DNA of 64,000 nucleotides from DASUPK01 sp963763955 (lineage in GTDB: Bacteria > Actinomycetota > Thermoleophilia > Solirubrobacterales > 70-9). This document shows, piece by piece, positions 34,868-43,378 of the stretch. Position 1 is the first letter of the stretch. Each line of letters starts with the position of its first letter. Below the pieces are notes generated by a model, which saw only the letters and a program-made list of their open reading frames with translations, made no database searches and had not been told where the DNA came from. The DNA lies in NCBI GenBank assembly GCA_963763955.1, contig CAVXQP010000009.1, positions 271,445-335,444 of the forward strand, written 5' to 3'. Position numbers and translations under genes: made by a program.

Positions 34868-36110
34868 CTAGCCGGAGGCTCCCGTCGTATAGCTCCAGGT
34901 AACCGGATTGGCGAGCGGGTTGCCTCCCAGGTCCTTGGCGGCGGTCGAGATGCTTGCGGTGTATTGCGTCCCGGGTGCCAGGTCGGCGTCGGGCTTGAAG
35001 ATCAGCACGCCGGGGCCGTACCAGCCGAAGCTGCCGCTCACCGGCGCCCCGTCGCTGCTTCGCTTCAGCGAGAAGGCGGCCTCGGCGGAGGACTTGTCCA
35101 TCGCCTTGTTGAAGACGGCATAGGTCACCCCACTGCGAGCAACGCCGGTCGCGCCGTCGGCCGGAGAGACGTAGGTGACGACCGGAGGATTCACCGTCGT
35201 GAACTGCCAGGTCTTCGCGGCCGCCAGCGGGTTCCCGGCAAGATCCTTGGCGGCGGTCGAGACGCTCGCCGTGTATTGCGTCCCGGGTGCCAGGTCGGCG
35301 TCGGGCTTGAAGATCAGCACGCCGGGGCCGTACCAGCCGAAGCTGCCGCTCACCGGCGCCCCGTCGCTGCTTCGCTTCAGCGAGAAGGCGGCCTCGGCGG
35401 AGGACTTGTCCATCGCCTTGTTGAAGACGGCATAGGTCACCCCACTGCGAGCAACGTCGGTCGCGCCGTCGGCCGGAGAGACGTAGGTGACGACCGGAGG
35501 ATTCACCGTCGTGAACTGCCAGGTCTTCGCGGCCGCCAGCGGGTTCCCGGCAAGATCCTTGGCGGCGGTCGAGACGCTTGCGGTGTATTGCGTCCCGGGT
35601 GCCAGGTCGGCGTCGGGCTTGAAGATCAGCACGCCGGGGCCGTACCAGCCGAAGCTGCCGCTCACCGGCGCCCCGTCGCTGCTTCGCTTCAGCGAGAAGG
35701 CGGCCTCGGCGGAGGACTTGTCCATCGCCTTGTTGAAGACGGCATAGGTCACCCCACTGCGAGAAACGTCGGTCGCGCCGTCGGCCGGAGAGACGTAGGT
35801 GACGACCGGAGGATTCACCGTCGTGAACTGCCAGGTCTTCGCGGCCGCCAGCGGGTTCCCGGCAAGATCCTTGGCGGCGGTCGAGATGCTTGCGGTGTAT
35901 TGCGTCCCGGGTGCCAGGTCGGCGTCGGGCTTGAAGATCAGCACGCCGGGGCCGTACCAGCCGAAGCTGCCGCTCACCGGCGCCCCGTCGCTGCTTCGCT
36001 TCAGCGAGAAGGCGGCCTCGGCGGAGGACTTGTCCATCGCCTTGTTGAAGACGGCATAGGTCACCCCACTGCGAGCAACGTCGGTCGCGCCGTCGGCGGG
36101 AGAGACGTAG
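34868..36110 (-). repeat. Tandem array, 4 x 312 bp
   Basis: Four consecutive 312-bp units, each coding for a 104-residue Big_5-like Ig domain (VTYVSPADGATDVARSGVTY ... KTWQFTTVNPP). The three inner copies are almost identical at the DNA level, differing at a few bases; the last copy (next to the stop) has diverged at its end. Such identity points to recent duplication or gene conversion. Confidence 0.95.
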
Positions 36111-39100
36111 GTGATGCTCGGGGGGGTCGCGGCGCAGGTGACCGTGACCGCCACGGTCGCGGTCGAGCCGCCAGGGCTAAGCGTGTAGGTGAAGTCGTCG
36201 GTGGAGGCCGGCGGGTCGCTGTTGCAGTAGCCCGGGTTCGGGGTGTAGGTGAGCGAGAGGTTGTCGGGGGCGACCGCGACCGTGCCGTGGGCCGGCTGGG
36301 TGGCCGAGGCGATCGTCTTCGGGCCGCCGTCGGTGTCGGTGTCGTTGGCGAGCACGTCGATCGCGGTGGCGCCCGAGCCCTGGGCGACCGTCTTGGTGTC
36401 GTTGACCGCGGTCGGCGGGATGTCGGCAGCGCAACTCACGGTCACCGCCACGGTCGCGGTCGAGCCGCCGTTCAGCGTGTAGGTGAAGTCGTCGGTGGAG
36501 GCCGGCGGGTCGCTGTTGCAGTAGCCCGGGTTCGGGGTGTAGGTGAGCGAGAGGTTGTCGGGGGCGACCGCGACCGTGCCGTGGGCCGGCTGGGTGGCCG
36601 AGGCGATCGTCTTCGGGCCGCCGTCGGTGTCGGTGTCGTTGGCGAGCACGTCGATCGCGGTGGCGCCCGAGCCCTGGGCGACCGTCTTGGTGTCGTTGAC
36701 CGCGGTCGGCGGGATGTCGGCAGCGCAACTCACGGTCACCGCCACGGTCGCGGTCGAGCCGCCGTTCAGCGTGTAGGTGAAGTCGTCGGTGGAGGCCGGC
36801 GGGTCGCTGTTGCAGTAGCCCGGGTTCGGGGTGTAGGTGAGCGAGAGGTTGTCGGGGGCGACCGCGACCGTGCCGTGGGCCGGCTGGGTGGCCGAGGCGA
36901 TCGTCTTCGGGCCGCCGTCGGTGTCGGTGTCGTTGGCGAGCACGTCGATCGCGGTGGCGCCCGAGCCCTGGGCGACCGTCTTGGTGTCGTTGACCGCGGT
37001 CGGCGGGATGTCGGCAGCGCAACTCACGGTCACCGCCACGGTCGCGGTCGAGCCGCCGTTCAGCGTGTAGGTGAAGTCGTCGGTGGAGGCCGGCGGGTCG
37101 CTGTTGCAGTAGCCCGGGTTCGGGGTGTAGGTGAGCGAGAGGTTGTCGGGGGCGACCGCGACCGTGCCGTGGGCCGGCTGGGTGGCCGAGGCGATCGTCT
37201 TCGGGCCGCCGTCGGTGTCGGTGTCGTTGGCGAGCACGTCGATCGCGGTGGCGCCCGAGCCCTGGGCGACCGTCTTGGTGTCGTTGACCGCGGTCGGCGG
37301 GATGTCCCCGGCCCCGTTGACCGTGACATCGCTCAGGGTCGGCGTCAGGTTCGGGTCGGTCGTGCTGAGCGCCGCCCGGTACTGCAGATACCGGCTGTTC
37401 CCGGGGACGTCGCCACCCGAGGTCGCGATCGGGGTGAAGGCGCTCCAGGTCCCGTCCGGGGCCGGGGTGTCACCGGTGCGGACGCTGATCGCTAGGCCGG
37501 TCCCCGACGGCGTCACCGAGTTCCAGCTGAGCGCACCCCAATCGACGCTCTGGCCGGGACCGGCGTCGAAGACGCGCGAATCGAAGGTGCCCGAGGCCGG
37601 GTAGGGGCTCAGGTGCAGCCAGTCGACCGAGAGCTCGGGGCCGCCGACGTTGAAGTCGCTGGTCGCGATGTTCAGATTCTGGGTGAAGGTGGCGGCCTGG
37701 GTGTGGACCAGGGTCCCGTCGATGTAGTACTGGACCTGGCTGGCGTCCCACTGGATCCGGTAGAGGTGCTGGGAGCCGACGTACTGGTTGGGCGCTCCGA
37801 CCGGGGTGTCCTGGATCCCCCCGGTGTCGCTCGCGTTGGTGCTGGCGTACAGCTGGCTGGTCGAGCTGCGGGTGCTGAACATCGCCCAGGCGTTGTTGAA
37901 GTTGTCGGTGAGGGCGACGTGCTGGAAGGCGTCGGCGCCGAAGGTGGCGGAGAACTCGAGTGAGTGGCCGGGGGTGAAGGTGGCGGTGGTGCCGGCCAGA
38001 GCGCCGTCAACGTGCATGCTGCCGCCCGAGACACTGGCGCTTCCACCGGCACCCCAGGGAGTGCTCGACCAGCCAGCCGGCATCCCGGGACCGTCCGAGA
38101 ACTCCTGGCCCTCGGTCGGCTTCAGGGTCACCTCGCCGTTGCCGGTCTCCGAGATGTAGGTGTTGGCGTCGAGCGTGCCGGCGCCGAAGTCGGAGACGGT
38201 GGTGTCGGTGAAGTTGAAGCTCGGCGTCGCGGTTGTGAAGCTCCAGCTGTCAGGCGCCCCGAGCGCGTTGCCGCCCAGGTCCTCCACCGAGCCGTCGACC
38301 GTGACCGTGTAGACAGCGCTTGGATCGAGATCGGCGTTCGGGTCGAGCGTCGCGGTCGTCCCCGCGTAGCTGACGGTGGCGGGGACGTCGGTCCCGGTGC
38401 CCTGCTTCTGCAGATGCACGCTCGAGCTGTCGATCGTCGCCGGGCTCATCGGCTCACTGAACTGGACCTGGACGTTGGTGTCGCGGGCGACGTTCGTTGC
38501 GTTAGGCGACGGGGTGCGGCCGGTGATCGTCGGAGCGGTGTTGTCCTGACCCAGCGCATAGCCGATCGAGACGTCGCTCAGGGTCGGCGTCTGTGCCGGG
38601 TCGCTGCTCGTCAGCTGTGCCCGGTACTGGACGAAGCGGCTGCTGCCCGGGATGTCGCCGCCGCTGCTGTTGATCGGGGCAAACGCGCTCCAGGTCCCGT
38701 CTGGGGTGGGCGTGTCGCCCGTCCGGACGCTGATCGCGATCCCGGTTCCCGAGGGCATCGCCGAGTTCCAGCTGAGTGCGCCCCAGTCCGCGGTCTGGCC
38801 GACGCCGGCGTCGAAGACCCGGGAGTCGAAGGTGCCCGAGCCTGGGTAGGGGCTCATCCGCATCCAGTCAACCGTTAGCTCAGGGCCGCCGGAGTTGAAC
38901 TCGCTGGCGATCACGCGCATGTTCTGAGGGAAGCTGACGGTGTGGGTCGCGACCAGGCCGCCGTCCACGTAGAACTTGACGTCGCCGGCGCCCCACTCGA
39001 TCCGGTAGAGGTGCGGGCTGCCGAGCAGATTGGACCCCAACGCCGTCTCCTGCTGGCCCCCGGACTGTCCGTTGTCGGTGCGCGTGTAAAGCGTGTTGCC

Positions 39101-42100
39101 ATCGGCCTTGGTGCTGAAGGTCGCCCACGGGGCAGCGTTCAGGTCGGTGGCAAAGCCGGCCGTCTCGAATGGGACGGCGTTGAAGGTGGCAACGAACTCG
39201 AGTGAACGGCCCGCGGGGTAAGCGGTGTCGGTGCGCGCGTAGGCGCCGTTGGCGTGCAGGGCGCCACCCGAAACCGTGGCCCCGGGCGGACAAGGCGGCT
39301 CTGAGGTCGTCCATGGGCAACTCGTCCAGCCGGCCGGGACCGAGCTCCCGGAGAACTCCTCGCCGACGGTCGGCTTCAGGGTGACCTCGCCATCGTTCGT
39401 CTGGGAGACGTAGGTGTTGGCGCCTGGGGTGCCGGCGCTGAAGTCGGAGACGGTGGTGTCGATGAGGCTGAGGCTCGCGGTGGTGAAGCTCCAGGTGTCA
39501 TCCGCCCCGAGCGGGACCCCGTCGGCGTCCGTGGCGGTGCCCGCCACCGTGACGTTGTAGACCGCGCTTGGATCCAGGTCGGCGTTCGGATCGATCGTGG
39601 CCGTGTTCCCCGCGTAGGTCACGTTCGCCGGCACATCGCTGGCCGCCCCCTGCTTTCGGAGCCGAACGGTCGAGCTGTCGATCGTCGCCGGGTTCATCGG
39701 CTCGCTGAACTGGACGTTGACGTTGGTGTTCCGTGGGACGTTGGTGGCGTTAGGCGCCGGCGTCCTCTGCGTGATTGTTGGCGCCGTCGTGTCTGCCCCC
39801 GTCGAGTAGGCGATGGAGACGTCCTCGAGCGCGGAGGTCAGGTTCGGATCCGGGTCGAGGTCGGCTTTGTACTGCACGTAGCGGGAGTTGCCGGGGACGT
39901 CGTCGCCGCTGGAAGTGACCGGGGTGAAGGCGCTCCAGCTGCCGTCGGGGGTCGGCGTGTTGCCTGTGCGGACGCTCATCGCCAGGCTGGTCCCGGGTGG
40001 AGCGTTCGCGTGCCAGCTCATCGCCCCCCAGTCCGCCGCCTGGCCCGCGTCGAAGACGCGCGAGGTGAAGGTGCCCGAGCTCGGATAAGGGCTGAGGTGC
40101 AGCCAGTTGACCGAGAGGCCGGGGCCGCCGGAGTTGAAGTCACTGGCCGCGACGTTCAGGTTGGAGCCGAAGGTGGCGTTGTCCGTGTGGACCAGGGTGC
40201 CATCGACGTAGTACTGGACCTGGCCCGCATCCCACTGGATCCGGTACTTGTGCGCCGAGCCGATGTACTGGCCGCCGATCGGGGTGTCGGTGGCAGCACC
40301 GCCGGTGTTGGTGCTCGTGTACAGCTGGTTGGTGCTCCCCCGGGTGCTGAACATCGCCCAGGCGCTGGTGAAGTTGTCCGTGAACGCCACGTGCTGGAAG
40401 GGGGCCGCGCCGAAGGTCGCCTCGAAATCGAGCGAGTGGCCGGCGGCGAAGGTCGAGTTGGTGCCGGCGAAGGCGCCGTCCACGTGCAATGCGCCGCCGG
40501 CGACGGTGGCGCTGCCGCCGGCCCCTCCGCCCTGGCTCTCCCAGGTCTGGCTCCCCCAGCCGGCCGGCAGCCCTGGTCCGGCCGAGAACTCCTGGCCCTC
40601 TGCCGGCTTCAGGATGACCTCACCGTTGCTCATCTCCGAGATGTACGTGTTGGCGTCGGGAGTGCCCGCGCCGAAGTCGGAGACGGTGGTATCGGTGAAG
40701 CTGGCCGACGGCGTGGTGAAGCTCCGCGGGGCCGCGGGCGGATCGGGATCGGTAGCGGAATTGGTCGCTGCGTCGGTGGAGACCACCCGGTAGTAGAAGG
40801 TGGTGTTCGGCGCCAGGCCAGTAAGTTGGATGCTGTGCGAGGTCGTCAGACCCGGACTGCTCTGATGTGAGTCGAGCGAGCCCGGGCTGGTGCCGTAGTC
40901 GACACGCGAGTCAGACGCCTCGTTCGTGTCCCAGGTGACGCTGGCCGTGCCGTCGCCCGGAGCCGAGGCCGAGACGTTGGAGATCGCAGGAGCGGTGTTG
41001 TCGACCGCGTAGGTGGCCTCGTAGCTGCCGGCCGTCCCGTCGATGAAGGCGTACTCGGTCCCCTTGATCGTCCGGGCGGTTGTCGGGACCGGCGAGCCGT
41101 TGCGCGTCACCCCCGTCAGCTGGCCCACCGAGGAGCTGGTCGGGACCATCGCCCGCAGGCCGTTCGAGCCCGAGAAGGGAGCGATGGTGAAGTCGAGCGT
41201 GTTTCCGTTCCAGGTGATCCCACCGAAGGAGGAGTTGTTGCGGCCGTCGAGCCAGGTCAGCATCTGCCGCGCGGAGACGACCGGAACGTTGTGTGACTGG
41301 GCCGAGGCGACGATCGCGTCCGAACCCGAGCTCGAGGCGTTGTCGGTGTGCATGTTCGCCGTGAACACGCCGTAGTAGCCCTGGGGGCCGAGCGCGTTGT
41401 TGAGCAGCGAGTCGATGTTCTTGGGGTACGTCTGATCCGACTCGTCGGTCATCTGGGTGGCCGCCTGGTAGACGTCGATCATCGAGCCGTTGAGATCGGC
41501 GAAGCGCATCGGCATCCCCGAGCCCGTGAACATCCCGGGGCGGTCCTGGATCCAGGCCCCCGGCCAGTAGTAGTAGTTGGTGTCAAGGCGGATGCCGTTC
41601 TCGAGCTCCACCTTCGGCTGGGTCGCCCAGTCGCTCCAGGCGATGCAGTGGGTCCGGTTGGTCGTCGGAGCATTGATGCTTGGGTAGCTGGCCGCAAGAG
41701 CGGCAAGCTGGCTCGAGTAGAAGCCCTCGAGCTGCGCCTGGCTATCCCAGTTCTCGCAGTTGGTCAGCGCGTGGAGGGCGATCTCGAATCCCTGACTCTG
41801 GAAGTCGGCGACCTGTGCATCCGAGATGGGCGTGTTCGGATAGATGTAGGACGTGCCACGCACGCACTGCCAGTCGGCGACCGAGCAGCCCGGCGGGCTG
41901 TCCGACTCGTACTGCTGGAAGCGGCCGACGGTGCCGCCGTTGGCATGGTCATCGCCGGTCATCACCACTGCGGCCTTCAGGTCTCGTGGCAGGAACCAGA
42001 ACCTCGGCAGTGGCTTCTTCTCGAGGTTCATCTGCTCGATCAGGTTGGCCAACAGGTGCTGTTGCTCGTCTGCCTGTGGGATCGCGACCTTGTTGAGGTC

Positions 42101-43378
42101 GACCCAGTCCGGCTGCACGTCCCCGGTCTTGGCGCCGAAGAAGAGATCGTCGGAGCGGATCAGCTGGTTCCCGCCCACCGAGCTGTCGCGCTCGTCTCCC
42201 GACCAGGCCGGGTTGCCCTGGCGCGTCTCGACGATCGAGCGGGCGAGGTCGTAGGTGAAGGCGGCGGCGTGTCCGCCGTTTGAGCCGACACTTCGCATCG
42301 TCACCGCCGGGTTCGAGGTGGCTGTGGTCGCGTCGGAGAAGAGGGTGGCGATCTCCTGGGCGCCGCTGAGCGTGTAGCGATCCGCCGCCCCGTGGTACTG
42401 GATCGTCTGGCCAACGATGCCCGCGCCCGGTCCGGACGTGGTGTCGACCTTGAGGTACTCATTGGACAGCGGCGAACCCGCGGGCGTCAGTCCGAGCAGG
42501 CCGGCCAGCTGCGGATCAGGCCGGCTCGCGATCAGGTTGCCGCCCGCCTGCACCCAGTCGCTCAGCATCTGAGCCTGGGCGGGACTCAGCGCTCCGTCTC
42601 CGAGGATCGCGACGTCGTGCGCGTTCAGGGTCGCCGGCGTGACGTTGGAGATGTCGGTCGCGGTGAATTCGTTCAGTCCCTCGGCCCGCAGGATCTCGGC
42701 GAAGTAGCGGCTGAACGGGTTGGCGGCGTTCGAGATCACCAGGATCGGGCCGCCCGGTCCCTCGTCGGGCGGCGGTGGCGGTGGCGCCGCGGTGGTGAAG
42801 GACCAGGTCGAGTCGGAGGCGAGGGCGTTGGCGGGGCTCGCGGCGTCGGTGACGCCACCGGGCCCGCCCTTCACCGTCGCCGTGTAGGTGGTCGAGTTCT
42901 GCAGCGGGGCATCCGGGGTCAGCGTCGCCCTCCTGTCCGCACCGCTGTAGGTGACCGTCGCCGGCACCAGTGCGTTGGACGGATCCCGCAGCTGGATATT
43001 GGTGCCGTTGATGGTGTTGGAGTCCATGGGCTCGCTGAAGGTCGCCGTCACGTTGGCGCCGGTGGCAACCCCGCTGGCGCCGCTGGCGGGCGAGCGCGCG
43101 GTGATGGTCGGCGGGGTGGTGTCCGGCCCGACCGTGTTCTCGAAGACGACGTCGACCCCGTAGTTGCTCGACTGGAAGGTGTCGGGGCCCGTGCCCGAGA
43201 ACAGCCCTCCGGATGGCCCGTACTTGTAGATGCCGTTCGGCCCGTCGACCCCGTCGCCGAGCGCGTGCAGCGGCGCGCTGTCGAAGCCGCCGGTGGCGAA
43301 ATAGTTGTTGCTGGCGGCGTAGTCGCCGTTGGGCGCGTGGTAGGACGCTACGTAGGTCGTATTGGCATCGATCGCCAC
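34868..43378 (-). CDS. Giant multidomain surface protein, 3' (C-terminal) part after frameshift
   Basis: 2836 residues; this frame continues the gene that begins at 45650 but is separated from it by an apparent 1-nt shift near 43455. In order: end of a DUF4082 domain; Big_5-type Ig domain; amidotransferase-fold segment (GPILVISNAANPFSRYFAEI) with an FHDVAILGDG-like strand; polysaccharide-deacetylase-like segment (AAVVMTGDDHANGGT, FEIALHALTNCENW); fibronectin III; three copies of a laminin-G-like module of about 200 residues (TTVSDFGAGT...DANTYIS), two followed by Big_5; four 98-residue cadherin-like/VCBS domains; four 104-residue Big_5 domains. No LPxTG or anchor is seen at the end. Secreted, perhaps adhesive or polymer-binding. 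Confidence 0.85.
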   Translation of the reverse strand: MAIDANTTYVASYHAPNGDYAASNNYFATGGFDSAPLHALGDGVDGPNGIYKYGPSGGLFSGTGPDTFQSSNYGVDVVFENTVGPDTTPPTITARSPASGASGVATGANVTATFSEPMDSNTINGTNIQLRDPSNALVPATVTYSGADRRATLTPDAPLQNSTTYTATVKGGPGGVTDAASPANALASDSTWSFTTAAPPPPPPDEGPGGPILVISNAANPFSRYFAEILRAEGLNEFTATDISNVTPATLNAHDVAILGDGALSPAQAQMLSDWVQAGGNLIASRPDPQLAGLLGLTPAGSPLSNEYLKVDTTSGPGAGIVGQTIQYHGAADRYTLSGAQEIATLFSDATTATSNPAVTMRSVGSNGGHAAAFTYDLARSIVETRQGNPAWSGDERDSSVGGNQLIRSDDLFFGAKTGDVQPDWVDLNKVAIPQADEQQHLLANLIEQMNLEKKPLPRFWFLPRDLKAAVVMTGDDHANGGTVGRFQQYESDSPPGCSVADWQCVRGTSYIYPNTPISDAQVADFQSQGFEIALHALTNCENWDSQAQLEGFYSSQLAALAASYPSINAPTTNRTHCIAWSDWATQPKVELENGIRLDTNYYYWPGAWIQDRPGMFTGSGMPMRFADLNGSMIDVYQAATQMTDESDQTYPKNIDSLLNNALGPQGYYGVFTANMHTDNASSSGSDAIVASAQSHNVPVVSARQMLTWLDGRNNSSFGGITWNGNTLDFTIAPFSGSNGLRAMVPTSSSVGQLTGVTRNGSPVPTTARTIKGTEYAFIDGTAGSYEATYAVDNTAPAISNVSASAPGDGTASVTWDTNEASDSRVDYGTSPGSLDSHQSSPGLTTSHSIQLTGLAPNTTFYYRVVSTDAATNSATDPDPPAAPRSFTTPSASFTDTTVSDFGAGTPDANTYISEMSNGEVILKPAEGQEFSAGPGLPAGWGSQTWESQGGGAGGSATVAGGALHVDGAFAGTNSTFAAGHSLDFEATFGAAPFQHVAFTDNFTSAWAMFSTRGSTNQLYTSTNTGGAATDTPIGGQYIGSAHKYRIQWDAGQVQYYVDGTLVHTDNATFGSNLNVAASDFNSGGPGLSVNWLHLSPYPSSGTFTSRVFDAGQAADWGAMSWHANAPPGTSLAMSVRTGNTPTPDGSWSAFTPVTSSGDDVPGNSRYVQYKADLDPDPNLTSALEDVSIAYSTGADTTAPTITQRTPAPNATNVPRNTNVNVQFSEPMNPATIDSSTVRLRKQGAASDVPANVTYAGNTATIDPNADLDPSAVYNVTVAGTATDADGVPLGADDTWSFTTASLSLIDTTVSDFSAGTPGANTYVSQTNDGEVTLKPTVGEEFSGSSVPAGWTSCPWTTSEPPCPPGATVSGGALHANGAYARTDTAYPAGRSLEFVATFNAVPFETAGFATDLNAAPWATFSTKADGNTLYTRTDNGQSGGQQETALGSNLLGSPHLYRIEWGAGDVKFYVDGGLVATHTVSFPQNMRVIASEFNSGGPELTVDWMRMSPYPGSGTFDSRVFDAGVGQTADWGALSWNSAMPSGTGIAISVRTGDTPTPDGTWSAFAPINSSGGDIPGSSRFVQYRAQLTSSDPAQTPTLSDVSIGYALGQDNTAPTITGRTPSPNATNVARDTNVQVQFSEPMSPATIDSSSVHLQKQGTGTDVPATVSYAGTTATLDPNADLDPSAVYTVTVDGSVEDLGGNALGAPDSWSFTTATPSFNFTDTTVSDFGAGTLDANTYISETGNGEVTLKPTEGQEFSDGPGMPAGWSSTPWGAGGSASVSGGSMHVDGALAGTTATFTPGHSLEFSATFGADAFQHVALTDNFNNAWAMFSTRSSTSQLYASTNASDTGGIQDTPVGAPNQYVGSQHLYRIQWDASQVQYYIDGTLVHTQAATFTQNLNIATSDFNVGGPELSVDWLHLSPYPASGTFDSRVFDAGPGQSVDWGALSWNSVTPSGTGLAISVRTGDTPAPDGTWSAFTPIATSGGDVPGNSRYLQYRAALSTTDPNLTPTLSDVTVNGAGDIPPTAVNDTKTVAQGSGATAIDVLANDTDTDGGPKTIASATQPAHGTVAVAPDNLSLTYTPNPGYCNSDPPASTDDFTYTLNGGSTATVAVTVSCAADIPPTAVNDTKTVAQGSGATAIDVLANDTDTDGGPKTIASATQPAHGTVAVAPDNLSLTYTPNPGYCNSDPPASTDDFTYTLNGGSTATVAVTVSCAADIPPTAVNDTKTVAQGSGATAIDVLANDTDTDGGPKTIASATQPAHGTVAVAPDNLSLTYTPNPGYCNSDPPASTDDFTYTLNGGSTATVAVTVSCAADIPPTAVNDTKTVAQGSGATAIDVLANDTDTDGGPKTIASATQPAHGTVAVAPDNLSLTYTPNPGYCNSDPPASTDDFTYTLSPGGSTATVAVTVTCAATPPSITYVSPADGATDVARSGVTYAVFNKAMDKSSAEAAFSLKRSSDGAPVSGSFGWYGPGVLIFKPDADLAPGTQYTASISTAAKDLAGNPLAAAKTWQFTTVNPPVVTYVSPADGATDVSRSGVTYAVFNKAMDKSSAEAAFSLKRSSDGAPVSGSFGWYGPGVLIFKPDADLAPGTQYTASVSTAAKDLAGNPLAAAKTWQFTTVNPPVVTYVSPADGATDVARSGVTYAVFNKAMDKSSAEAAFSLKRSSDGAPVSGSFGWYGPGVLIFKPDADLAPGTQYTASVSTAAKDLAGNPLAAAKTWQFTTVNPPVVTYVSPADGATGVARSGVTYAVFNKAMDKSSAEAAFSLKRSSDGAPVSGSFGWYGPGVLIFKPDADLAPGTQYTASISTAAKDLGGNPLANPVTWSYTTGASG
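36130..37306 (-). repeat. Tandem array, 4 x 294 bp
   Basis: Four consecutive 294-bp units, each coding for a 98-residue cadherin-like/VCBS domain (PPTAVNDTKTVAQGSGATAI, DVLANDTDTDGG). Copies look identical over most of their length, with only edge differences in the first and last. Each unit contains two Cys (YCNSD and VSCAAD). Confidence 0.95.

Noticed and set aside
34863..37310. CRISPR-like array
   Set aside because: The units are 294 and 312 bp, code for protein domains in frame and have no spacer structure.
34685..37495. Long plus-strand frame of 936 codons with repeated units
   Set aside because: It is the reverse-strand shadow of the Ig-repeat arrays of the giant gene; its repeats arise from the 312- and 294-bp DNA repeats and its composition (Gly/Arg/Val/Asp) is non-protein-like.
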